A stretch of DNA of 64,000 nucleotides from positions 2,294,001-2,358,000 of the forward strand of contig NZ_CP038266.1 of the NCBI RefSeq assembly GCF_004564355.1. The letters are read 5' to 3'. The notes beneath the pieces were generated by a model. The model did not search any database and was not told where the DNA came from. It saw nothing but the letters and a program-made list of their open reading frames with translations. A program made the translations under genes and the position numbers. Below are positions 16,554 to 24,235 of the stretch, one piece after another; the first letter of the stretch is position 1, and every line of letters starts with the position of its first letter. The stretch is from Microbacterium wangchenii. Its GTDB lineage: Bacteria; Actinomycetota; Actinomycetes; Actinomycetales; Microbacteriaceae.

Positions 16554-18371
16554 TCAATTGATTAGGACGGTCGCGCCGCGCACGGTGGTCACGCCGTCGG
16601 AGGTCACCGTGGTGGCACCGGCGCCGGCGAGCGTCAGCTGCGCGCCGGTGATGTCGGCGGACGCCGTCGCCGCAACCTCCAGGGTGGCACCCTTCACAGA
16701 CAGCGCACCGGTGGCCTCGATCGCCACCGACGCCCCACGGATGGACACGGCGCCGGACGAGGTCGAGACCGCGACATCCTGTTTCGCGGTGATGGTGATG
16801 GGGCCTTCCGCGAGCAGCGCGATGCCCCGCTCGGCGGTCTGGGTCAGCGTCAGCTTCTGCGTGCCGTCGGATGTGGACAGCTCGACGCGCTCGTCGCCCG
16901 GCGCTTCCACGAACTCCAGGCGCATGCCCGTCCGCGAGGTGAACGACCGCCGCTCGATGCGGCCGCCCGACGCCACGTGCGTGTTCCACCCGCCGTGGGG
17001 CAGGTCGTGGCCGTTGTACAGGTTGCCGAGCACCACCGGACGGTCGAAGCGACCCGAGTCGAAGGCGACGAGCACCTCGTCCCCCACCTCCGGCAGCAGT
17101 GCCCATCCTCGTCCGTCGCCGGCGCCCGGCTGCACCGTCCGGGCCCATCCGCTCACGTAGTCGTCGGATCGGGTGGGGAACGAGAGCCGCACCCGCCCGC
17201 GCTGCTCCGGGTCGGCGGTGTCGGTCACCACGGCCTGCAGCACTCCGGGCAGGGGCGCATCGGCGGGCGCGGGCGATGCGGACACCAATCCGAACAGCGA
17301 GCGGTCGGAGGCGTTGCTGACGACGACCGTGGTGGTGTAGCCGAGCCGGGAATCGAAGTCGTGCACAGACTCGGTCGCCGTGTAGCGCCCGTCGAACGGC
17401 GCGCCGAACCCGGTCAGCGCGATCGCGGTGCCGCATCGGATGACCGGGTTCCCGAGGATGTGCGCCTCGACCTCGGCGAACCCGCCCGCGATGCGGTCGG
17501 CGAGGGCAGCCGCCAGCAGGTCCTGGTCTGCGGGGGTGCCGCTTCCGTTTCCGCTGAGGTACGGCGAGCCGCCGAAGCCGTCGGCAAGCCGCGCCGGGTC
17601 GGCGTCGGGCAGTTCCGCGCTCCGCGTGCGGGCTGCCGCGGTGGACACGACGGCTGCCTTGGACTCGGCATCCCACCCGCGGACTTGCACTTCGGGCACC
17701 TGCTCCGCGCTGGTCACCGTGGCGCGCAGGTAGAGGGTGTTGACGCCGTACTGCAGCACGACCGGATCGTCGCGGGCGCCCTCGGCGCCGTCGGGGGCGT
17801 CGCCCGCGTCCGGGGGTGGACCGAAGTCGAGCTTCCCCTCCCTGACGTCGAACACGCAGCCTGCTGCATCCGCCAGCCGCCGCAGGAAGACCCAGTCGCT
17901 CACGCCGTCCTGCGCGACATGTTCCAGCACGGCGGTCGGCGCCGAGATCGTCCCGGGCGACAGGCCCGCGCGGCGGACGACGATCGCAACGATGTCGGCC
18001 ACGGTGGTGTCGAGATAGGCGGCGACGTGGCGGTTGCGCAGCAACCGGTGCGACCGATCCGCACCGCGGACGCGGGTGCGCAGCGATCCGCCGATGTCCT
18101 CGCGTTCGAGGGCCGTGACCTCGGCGGTCAGCAGCGGCTCCGGCGGTTGAGGACCGTTCGCCGAGGCGATCAGCCGCACGACCGAACCGATGCGCAGCGA
18201 CGCCTTCTGCAGCAGGGTGCCGTCGCTGTCGACGAAGTCGAGCTCGAATGCGTCCGGGAGACCCGAGGCGTCGGTGATGCGCCCCCGCTCCAGGAGCCCC
18301 GCGAGCTCGGCAGGGAGCGGCGTTCCGTCGACCTCGACGGTCAGCAGGCTCGTGTAGGCCTCAGTGTGCAC
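16554..18371 (-). CDS. VgrG/gp27-gp5-like central spike protein (Afp8 type)
   Basis: 605 residues starting at a GTG that overlaps the end of the LysM gene. The N-terminal half is gp27-like, with VSDWVFLRRLADAAGCVFD, the hub-ring signature also found in phage gpD. Residues 373-455 form the gp5 OB domain (GVLQAVVTDTADPEQRGRVR, GWALLPEVGDEVLVAF, RPVVLGNLYNG). From about 470 to the end comes a repetitive, alternating hydrophobic stretch expected to form the triple beta-helix needle. The needle would be tipped by the PAAR protein encoded at 30748. No C-terminal effector domain follows the needle, so this is not an evolved VgrG. Confidence 0.88.
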   Translation of the reverse strand: MHTEAYTSLLTVEVDGTPLPAELAGLLERGRITDASGLPDAFELDFVDSDGTLLQKASLRIGSVVRLIASANGPQPPEPLLTAEVTALEREDIGGSLRTRVRGADRSHRLLRNRHVAAYLDTTVADIVAIVVRRAGLSPGTISAPTAVLEHVAQDGVSDWVFLRRLADAAGCVFDVREGKLDFGPPPDAGDAPDGAEGARDDPVVLQYGVNTLYLRATVTSAEQVPEVQVRGWDAESKAAVVSTAAARTRSAELPDADPARLADGFGGSPYLSGNGSGTPADQDLLAAALADRIAGGFAEVEAHILGNPVIRCGTAIALTGFGAPFDGRYTATESVHDFDSRLGYTTTVVVSNASDRSLFGLVSASPAPADAPLPGVLQAVVTDTADPEQRGRVRLSFPTRSDDYVSGWARTVQPGAGDGRGWALLPEVGDEVLVAFDSGRFDRPVVLGNLYNGHDLPHGGWNTHVASGGRIERRSFTSRTGMRLEFVEAPGDERVELSTSDGTQKLTLTQTAERGIALLAEGPITITAKQDVAVSTSSGAVSIRGASVAIEATGALSVKGATLEVAATASADITGAQLTLAGAGATTVTSDGVTTVRGATVLIN

Positions 18372-19119
18372 GGAGCACCTCGCGCAGGGTTCTGCCGCGC
18401 GTCGCCGCGCGGGCCATCTCGGTCGCCGACGGCAGGAGCAGGACGGTGCCGGGGCGCAGCCGAAGCGGATCGTCGATGCCGTTGGCCTCGGCGACCTCTC
18501 GCCACAGCTCGGCGTTGCCGTACTCGCGGTAGGCCAGGAGCGGCAGCGAATCGCCCTCGCGCACGACATGTGAGCGGCGGGGGGCGATCCCGCCGGACGT
18601 CGGGTTCTGCTTGCGCTTGGGGTTGGCGAACTCCTCGAGCGCGACCGTGCAGACAGCGCGGAGGGGCCGACCGTCCGGGGAGAACAGCGTGTACCGGGCC
18701 GAGACCGACGTCACGTAGCCGACGAAGCCGCTGAGCGTCCCCCACATGAAGCGCACCCACGGGGCGGAGGGCTTGCCACCGGTCTTGGATCGCGCCGTGG
18801 GCAGGCACGTCTCGAACAGACGCTCCACGCTCTTCACCACGAACTCGTCCTGCGCTTTGCTGGCGTCCAGGTACATCTCGACCGTCAGCTTCTGCGCATC
18901 CGGCCCCAGGTACGTCACCGGGCCGGCTGCGCCCGAGTTGTTCTGATTCTTCTTCTCCCACTTCGCCGTCTTGGCCATCGTGAGCTCGCGGGGGTTGAAC
19001 TGGAAGTCGATGGCGAACTTGAACGGCCCGAGCTTGCCCGGCTCGGGGCCCGGTTCGTGCACGTCGATCCGCGCGTGCTCGAGCTTGGAGGTGTCGGAGG
19101 ACGTCGAAGTCAGCGGCAT
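18361..19119 (-). CDS. LysM-domain tube-baseplate connector (Afp7 type)
   Basis: 252 residues. The N-terminal part carries FKFAIDFQFNPRELTMAKTA and WVRFMWGTLSGFVGYVTSVS, the tube-initiator type fold seen in gp53/gp54-like eCIS proteins. The C-terminal LysM runs from HVVREGDSLPLLAYREYG to LRLRPGTVLLLPS (about 183-232). In Afp/PVC particles this protein sits between the hub and the first inner-tube ring; its LysM need not bind peptidoglycan. Nine bases separate it from the upstream tube gene, and its end overlaps the start of the spike gene. Confidence 0.87.
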   Translation of the reverse strand: MPLTSTSSDTSKLEHARIDVHEPGPEPGKLGPFKFAIDFQFNPRELTMAKTAKWEKKNQNNSGAAGPVTYLGPDAQKLTVEMYLDASKAQDEFVVKSVERLFETCLPTARSKTGGKPSAPWVRFMWGTLSGFVGYVTSVSARYTLFSPDGRPLRAVCTVALEEFANPKRKQNPTSGGIAPRRSHVVREGDSLPLLAYREYGNAELWREVAEANGIDDPLRLRPGTVLLLPSATEMARAATRGRTLREVLRAH

Positions 19120-19128
19120 GGCCTGCTC

Positions 19129-19569
19129 CTAGTACTTCGAATTCGTGTCGGTGAAGCCGTGATGCGCGATCTCCAGCGTCTCGGTGACGACCTTGGGCTG
19201 ATCGGGGGCGAACGAGGGTCCCGTCCACCGGACGGGCACGACGTCAACGAGGGACCAGGCGGCGATGGCGTCGCCGGACGCCGTCATCGCGCGGATGGTG
19301 CCGGCGCTGCGCGTGAAGCCGGTCGTGACGCTCAGCAGCCACTGCAGTACCTTCTCGGACTCGGGTCCGAGCGGCCGGCTCAGCTTGACGTTGGGGTACT
19401 TCAGGCGGGTCGGGAACTGCCAGACGAAGCTGTTGTTGCCGCCCTCTTCCCGCGACTCCAGCACCACCTCGACGCCCAGACCCTCGCACCCGGTGAAGGC
19501 GCCGAGCTCGGCGTCGTCCAGTTCCACGACGTAGCGGACGCTGACCGCCGTCTCCACATCGAGGGCCAT
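19129..19569 (-). CDS. Inner tube protein 2 (Afp5-like)
   Basis: 146 residues of the T4 gp19-like tube family. Typical segments are FTGCEGLGVEVVLESREEGG, the loop TRLKYPNVKLSRPLGPESEK and the C-terminal strand VVTETLEIAHHGF. It differs clearly from tube 1 at 22083, and its place just before the LysM gene is that of Afp5, the special ring next to the baseplate. The gene follows the Pro-rich protein by four bases, consistent with one operon. Confidence 0.87.
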   Translation of the reverse strand: MALDVETAVSVRYVVELDDAELGAFTGCEGLGVEVVLESREEGGNNSFVWQFPTRLKYPNVKLSRPLGPESEKVLQWLLSVTTGFTRSAGTIRAMTASGDAIAAWSLVDVVPVRWTGPSFAPDQPKVVTETLEIAHHGFTDTNSKY

Positions 19570-19573
19570 CTCG

Positions 19574-21496
19574 TCACACTCCGTCGATTCGGACGCCGCG
19601 GCGCTCGCGGTCGGTCAGCAGTTCAGCCCGCAACCGACGCACCATCGCGGGGTACAGCGCAGCGGCGAGCGCGTCGACCTCCTCCGGACGCGTCGGCACG
19701 GCCGCCGGCGCGGCCGGTGCGGGCACCGCGCCCGCCATGACGGACGCTGCGAGTCCGGGGTTCGGAGCCGGGGCGGCCTCCGGGGCGGGCGCCGACGCGG
19801 CATCGGCCTCACCCTCGCGAAGTTGCTGCACGCTCGGGTGCCACCCGGCTCCCGAGAACGCCTCGCTGGTGGACGGGACCCGGGGATCGCCGACGCGAGC
19901 GGAGCGGGTCGCGAGCCGCTGCACGAGCGCCGTCGCGTGGGTCGGAGCGCCCACGGGGATCGGGTCCGGCGGCTGCGGCGCGGTGGCCGGGCGCGCGGGC
20001 ACCAGGGCGGCGCGCTGAATGTGGAGCGCGGCGGCCCCCGGGGCTTCGGGCGGCTGCTCCGGAGGGAGGGGCGCAACGAGAACCGGGGGGCGGAATCCCA
20101 CAGCGGCGGACCCCGGCGCAGTGCTCTCGGGCCCGCGCGTCGAGAGCTGCACCGCTGGTCGAACGACTGCCGGTGCCCGAACCCGGGGCGCTCGCCCCAC
20201 CGCCGTCGCGCCCGACCGGGGCAGCGATTCGGTCCTGACGGTGCGCTGCAGGACGGAAGGGGCGGGGGACGCCTGCAGCAAAGGCTGCACGTCCGCCTGG
20301 CTCGTCGCCGGCGTGACATCGACCTCGATCGCCTCGGCCGGTGTCGCGCTGCCCGCGGCGGAGACGTCCGCCGCCCCTTCCCACCGACTCGCGGGCGTCG
20401 CCTCCGCCACGGCAGGGGAACCCGATCGCGATGGGTCGCCGTCCGCGTGCCGGCTTGCGACCGGCGCGGCCGGAAGGGGTTCGGCGGGGAGGCCGACGGA
20501 ATCGGTGGTGGACGCGCGCGGATCCCGTGTTGCCGGCACGTCCGCGGAGCGGCCGACGACAGTGCGCCGCTGGATGAGCAGAGGCTCCAGGGCGTCTGCG
20601 GTGGGCGGGGCGGCCGATGGTGAGGTGTCCGGCGTCGCGGTGATCGACGGCGGCGGTCCCCCGTCCTGCACGCCTCGCGGACGCGTCGAGGGGAATCTGC
20701 CGGCCGCGGTCGGGATCCTCGCCACCACACGCGGCTCGGGTCCGCGGGACGCACCCGAGCGGGATACGGCGGGAAGATCGTGGCCGGAGACGGCCCTCGG
20801 CGGGATGGACCCCGCAGGCGGGAGCAGCTCTGCATCGCGGGTCGTCGGCGACGGGCGTGACGCGGTACCGCCATCGGCTGCGGCACCGCCATCAGCTGCG
20901 GCATCGTCCTCAGCATCGACCTCGACGCCCGCGTCGCCAGCGGCATCGACCGCGAGCCGGCGGGACACGACAGGGGCGGGCCCAGCCCTCCCCGCCGACG
21001 CGCGAGGCTGCTGCCCCGGGGAGGAATCGGCGGCGGGCACCTGCGTCACCGTCGTCGCTTGCGGAGGGGAGGACGGCTCCGCGCTGCCCTCCCCGGCGTC
21101 GGAGACGGCGTCGAGACCGGGCTCGGAGGACGCGGCCTCGCGCTGGGCGACGGCAGGCACCGGTTTCCGAGCGGGCCCGCTCGTGTCCCCCGCGGTGCGG
21201 CGGAGAGCGAGATCCGAGAAACCGGAGGAAGCGGCTGGGCTCCCGGCGACGGGGTCCAGGTCGATGGTGCCCCCCGGCGCATCGCCGGTGCCGTGCACCG
21301 CCGTGCCGCCCAGAAAGGACGGATCGGTCCTGAGCGGCAGCGACGGCAGGAAGTCGGCGGCGAGCACGCCGGGCGAGCCATCCGCGATCGTGGTCTGCAC
21401 CGGCGGGAAGAACGCCCATCCGGCCGGCTCCGGCGGGGCTCCGGCGGGAACGGCGGGCGCGGCCGTGCGCGCCGTGCGCTGCCACGGCCAGCGCAC
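19574..21496 (-). CDS. Pro/Ala-rich QR-motif eCIS protein, candidate tape measure
   Basis: 640 residues, largely Pro/Ala/Ser/Val and predicted disordered. Hydrophobic-QR motifs recur at 118, 309, 417, 494 and 526 (AVAQRE, LLIQRR, VLQRTV, LHIQRA, LVQRLA). The only ordered part is a C-terminal helix with LAAALYPAMVRRLRAELL followed by TDRERRG (about 610-633); I recall similar ends on eCIS proteins often annotated as extensin. It starts at a GTG, with GAGGGG 10 bases upstream. It lies between DUF6760-like and tube 2 genes. No other tape-measure candidate exists in the cluster, so a length-setting or scaffold role inside the tube is a reasonable but untested guess. Confidence 0.6.
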   Translation of the reverse strand: MRWPWQRTARTAAPAVPAGAPPEPAGWAFFPPVQTTIADGSPGVLAADFLPSLPLRTDPSFLGGTAVHGTGDAPGGTIDLDPVAGSPAASSGFSDLALRRTAGDTSGPARKPVPAVAQREAASSEPGLDAVSDAGEGSAEPSSPPQATTVTQVPAADSSPGQQPRASAGRAGPAPVVSRRLAVDAAGDAGVEVDAEDDAAADGGAAADGGTASRPSPTTRDAELLPPAGSIPPRAVSGHDLPAVSRSGASRGPEPRVVARIPTAAGRFPSTRPRGVQDGGPPPSITATPDTSPSAAPPTADALEPLLIQRRTVVGRSADVPATRDPRASTTDSVGLPAEPLPAAPVASRHADGDPSRSGSPAVAEATPASRWEGAADVSAAGSATPAEAIEVDVTPATSQADVQPLLQASPAPSVLQRTVRTESLPRSGATAVGRAPRVRAPAVVRPAVQLSTRGPESTAPGSAAVGFRPPVLVAPLPPEQPPEAPGAAALHIQRAALVPARPATAPQPPDPIPVGAPTHATALVQRLATRSARVGDPRVPSTSEAFSGAGWHPSVQQLREGEADAASAPAPEAAPAPNPGLAASVMAGAVPAPAAPAAVPTRPEEVDALAAALYPAMVRRLRAELLTDRERRGVRIDGV

Positions 21497-21499
21497 GGC

Positions 21500-21658
21500 T
21501 CAGTCCCCCTCGCTCATACGCCGGTTGATCTTCGCGATCTCGGCGACGTAACGCTGCCGCTGGGGGTGCTCGAGGTCGAGGATGTCGTTCAAGGACCAGT
21601 GGAAGTGGTAGGCGACGTACGCGACCTCCTCGTGGATACGGCCGGCCGCGTACGTCAT
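21500..21658 (-). CDS. DUF6760-like small eCIS protein
   Basis: 52 residues: starts MTYAAGRIHEEVAYVAYHFH, then WSLNDILDLEHPQRQRYV and a basic end INRRMSEGD. This pattern is what I know as DUF6760, found beside tube and chaperone genes in eCIS and related tail clusters; it resembles the short tail-assembly chaperone parts of phages. ATG 21658 overlaps the stop of the preceding gene (ATGA); an in-frame start upstream to 21709 would duplicate coding sequence of that gene and is rejected. Confidence 0.75.
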   Translation of the reverse strand: MTYAAGRIHEEVAYVAYHFHWSLNDILDLEHPQRQRYVAEIAKINRRMSEGD

Positions 21659-22083
21659 GATTCCCCCAGGCGCCCACCCGCGAGGTCGGCGGTGAACCGG
21701 TGATCGCACTCCGGGCAGGTGATGGCGATCCGCGTCGTGCCTTCCGCGTTGATCTGCCGGTAGAAGGCCTGCAGGAACGCGACATCCGACGCGAACATGT
21801 TCTCCACGACCGTGCCGTCGATGGTGGCGAGGGCGCCGAGGGAGGTGATGACGCGGCCCAGCAGCACGACCGTCGTGTACGCAGGATTCTCCTGCACGCG
21901 GGCGTCGTAGAGCGGAAGCAGCTCGTCACGTGCGGTCGCGAGCCGCATGACGCCGGAGCGATGCACCCGGCCCGCCGAGTCGAGGTACCCGCGGGGCAGC
22001 TCGAACGGGAACTCGGTGCGCATGGCCGTGTCATCCGAGGCCGCCGGGGCAGTCGAGGGTGCCGTGGCGAGGACGCGCTGCAT
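21655..22083 (-). CDS. T4-type baseplate hub assembly chaperone-like protein
   Basis: 142 residues. A core with FPFELPRGYLDSAGRVHRSG, then YTTVVLLGRVITSLG and VAFLQAFYRQIN, ends in a small metal-site-like CPECDHRF. The family accompanies eCIS tube genes and is usually annotated as hub assembly chaperone; it probably helps load tube or hub subunits and is not part of the finished particle. The ATG overlaps the tube-1 stop, and its own stop overlaps the next start. Only one CxxC pair is present, so zinc binding is uncertain. Confidence 0.72.
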   Translation of the reverse strand: MQRVLATAPSTAPAASDDTAMRTEFPFELPRGYLDSAGRVHRSGVMRLATARDELLPLYDARVQENPAYTTVVLLGRVITSLGALATIDGTVVENMFASDVAFLQAFYRQINAEGTTRIAITCPECDHRFTADLAGGRLGES

Positions 22084-22526
22084 CACGCCACGCTCGATTC
22101 GTCGTAGCAGACGGTGAACTTCTCCGTCGCCTGCTCGGTCGCGCCGGCCTTGAGGCTGTTCAGCTCGACGCTCTGCACCCAGCAGTTGACGAAGTTGTAG
22201 GTCTTGATGGTCTCGCCCTTGTAGTCCAGCAACGCCACCGATGCGGTCTTGCGGGCGCCGGCGACATCCCCCTCCATCACGACCTTCAGCCAGTCGGTCA
22301 CTGTCTTGGAGTCGGTGAGGCCCCGCGTGACGGTGAACTGCCCGGCCTTGGGACGCCCGATGAGCTGGCGGACGATGTACTTGCCGTCCTTGGTCTGCTG
22401 CTTCAGCTCGATCTTGTCGACCTCGGTCTTCAGACCGGAGACCTCGACGACCTTGGGGATCTCGATGCCGTCGATGGTCACGGTGAACGCATTGGCGGGC
22501 GATGAGTCGAACGGATCCATTGCCAT
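22083..22526 (-). CDS. Inner tube protein 1 (Afp1-like)
   Basis: 147 residues of the gp19/Hcp-like tube family: FTVTIDGIEIPKVVEVSGLK at the N-terminus, KDGKYIVRQLIGRPKAGQFT with the typical tube loop, and WVQSVELNSLKAG near the end. This should be the main inner-tube subunit because it directly follows the sheath gene, as in other contractile systems. The gap to the sheath stop is 24 bases and holds a purine-rich ribosome site (GAGGA). Confidence 0.9.
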   Translation of the reverse strand: MAMDPFDSSPANAFTVTIDGIEIPKVVEVSGLKTEVDKIELKQQTKDGKYIVRQLIGRPKAGQFTVTRGLTDSKTVTDWLKVVMEGDVAGARKTASVALLDYKGETIKTYNFVNCWVQSVELNSLKAGATEQATEKFTVCYDESSVA

Positions 22527-22550
22527 GATTCCTCCTCGATGCGGGTTCGG

Positions 22551-24113
22551 TCACTCGGTGACGATGCTGGTGCCACCGGAGAACTGCGACAGCTCGAATA
22601 CGACGAACTCCGCCGGTTTGACCGGCGCGACGCCGATCTGGCAGATGACCTGTCCGGCGTCGACGATTTCGGGCGGGTTGGTCTCTTCGTCGCACTTGAC
22701 GAAGAAGGCCTCCTCCGGCGTCCGGCCGAAGAGCGCGCCCTTGCGCCACTCGTTCAGCAGGAAGCTGGAGATCGACCGGCGCAGCTTGCCCCACAGCGCG
22801 GCGTCGTTCGGCTCGAAGACGGCGAATTGCGTGGCGCCGAGGATCGACTTCTCCAGATAGTTGAACAGGCGCCGGACGTTCACGTACCGCCAAGCGGCGT
22901 CGCTGGAGAGGGTGCGCGCTCCCCAGACGCGGATCCCCTGGCCCGGGAACTTCCGGATCGCGTTGATCCCCACGGGGTTCAGCAGTTCCTGCTCGATGCG
23001 TGTGAGCTGCGTCTCCACGGCGACGACGCCGCGGATGATCTCGTTGGCAGGCGCCTTGTGCACGCCCCGGTCGTTGTCGTTGCGCGCCCACACCCCGGCG
23101 ATGTGGCCGGAAGGCGGGACGAACTGATTCGTCCCCGACATCGGGTCCAGCACCTTGATCCAGGGGTAGTAGAGCGTGGCGTACTTCGAGTCGTGGGCCG
23201 CGTCCGCCCGCCACGTCGTGATCCCTTGGGCGCTCAACCCCGGTGGCGGATCGAGGATCGCGAGGCGGTCGCCCATGAGCTCGCAGTGTGCGACCATCGC
23301 CGATTGCACGGCCTGCACCGTCTCGAGGTCGATCGCGCCCTGCTGATACGCCGCCATCAGGTCGGGCACGGCGACCATCGTCACCTCCTCGATCTCCTGG
23401 AGGCCGCCGAATCCGGTGCGGTCGGCGGGATCGCCGATGTAGTCGGCAGCGCGCAGCCGGTCCACGGCGAGCGGCTGCGGCTCGGGCTCGGGCACCGCCA
23501 GATCGAACGTCCCGGTCGCAGGCTTCAGTGCCGCGCCCTGGGCGACTTCGGTCACCGTGACGAGCTTGGACTCGCTCGACACCTTCGTGACGATGTAATT
23601 CTCGGTTCCGGGCTTCGTGGAGACGTTCTCCCAGACCTCCGGCGCACGCCCCTCCAGGATGACCGAAACCATGAATTCGTCTTCGGCGGGCGCTTCACCC
23701 CCGGCCGGGCTCACCTCCACCTTGACCGGCTTGGCGTTGGCGGCGGCGCTCTTGGCCGTGATCGCATAGCCGCCGATGGTCACCGTCGGTGCGGCATTCA
23801 CGGACTTCGCGTCCTTCTCCTTCTTGCTCTCCCGCCCGGGGCCCTGCTCCGACGTTCCGATCCGGACGATGTAGCAGTTTCCGCCCCCGTTCAGGAAATA
23901 GCCGTACACCGCGTATGCGAGGTAGGCGCCCGCGTACAGCCCGCCGAACGTGTCCACGTACTGCGTCCAGTTCGACACGAGTGTCGGCTGGTTCTGTGGG
24001 CCGTCCGGCGCCACACCCACGAAGGCGGCGACGGCGGTGCCGACACCTTCGATCGGCCGCGTCGCCGCATCGACCTCGTGCACGTAGACACCGGGAGATA
24101 GATAGGTGGGCAT
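22551..24113 (-). CDS. Contractile tail sheath protein
   Basis: 520 residues. The N-terminus MPTYLSPGVYVHEVD is diagnostic of contractile sheaths. The C-terminal sheath core contains GIRVWGARTLSSDAAWRYVNVRRL, read in two parts, and IGVAPVKPAEFVVFELSQ, whose end makes the inter-subunit strand exchange. A variable surface domain of about 120 residues (about 95-215) is inserted. Only one sheath gene is present, where Afp/PVC have three. ATG 24113 is preferred: AAGGAG lies 8 bases upstream. The 122 bases before it hold operator site 4 and no gene. Confidence 0.93.
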   Translation of the reverse strand: MPTYLSPGVYVHEVDAATRPIEGVGTAVAAFVGVAPDGPQNQPTLVSNWTQYVDTFGGLYAGAYLAYAVYGYFLNGGGNCYIVRIGTSEQGPGRESKKEKDAKSVNAAPTVTIGGYAITAKSAAANAKPVKVEVSPAGGEAPAEDEFMVSVILEGRAPEVWENVSTKPGTENYIVTKVSSESKLVTVTEVAQGAALKPATGTFDLAVPEPEPQPLAVDRLRAADYIGDPADRTGFGGLQEIEEVTMVAVPDLMAAYQQGAIDLETVQAVQSAMVAHCELMGDRLAILDPPPGLSAQGITTWRADAAHDSKYATLYYPWIKVLDPMSGTNQFVPPSGHIAGVWARNDNDRGVHKAPANEIIRGVVAVETQLTRIEQELLNPVGINAIRKFPGQGIRVWGARTLSSDAAWRYVNVRRLFNYLEKSILGATQFAVFEPNDAALWGKLRRSISSFLLNEWRKGALFGRTPEEAFFVKCDEETNPPEIVDAGQVICQIGVAPVKPAEFVVFELSQFSGGTSIVTE

Positions 24114-24211
24114 CTCCGACTCCTTCACTCAGACACATCCGTGCCCTCAGTGTTCGACGGCAGGTGCCCAGGGTGAGAGTCCGTCGGGCCGGGCGTGCGG
24201 GTACCGGCCCG

Positions 24212-24225
24212 TGCGCGAAAGGGCA
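24212..24225. promoter_or_regulatory. TGCCC-N4-GGGCA palindrome, site 4 (one mismatch)
   Basis: Reads TGCCCTTTCGCGCA on the minus strand (one base off the consensus), about 105 bases before the sheath ATG. It lies in the only gap between the effector gene and the structural genes, so the sheath-to-baseplate block may have its own controlled promoter. Confidence 0.45.
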
Positions 24226-24235
24226 GGGTGGCGAA

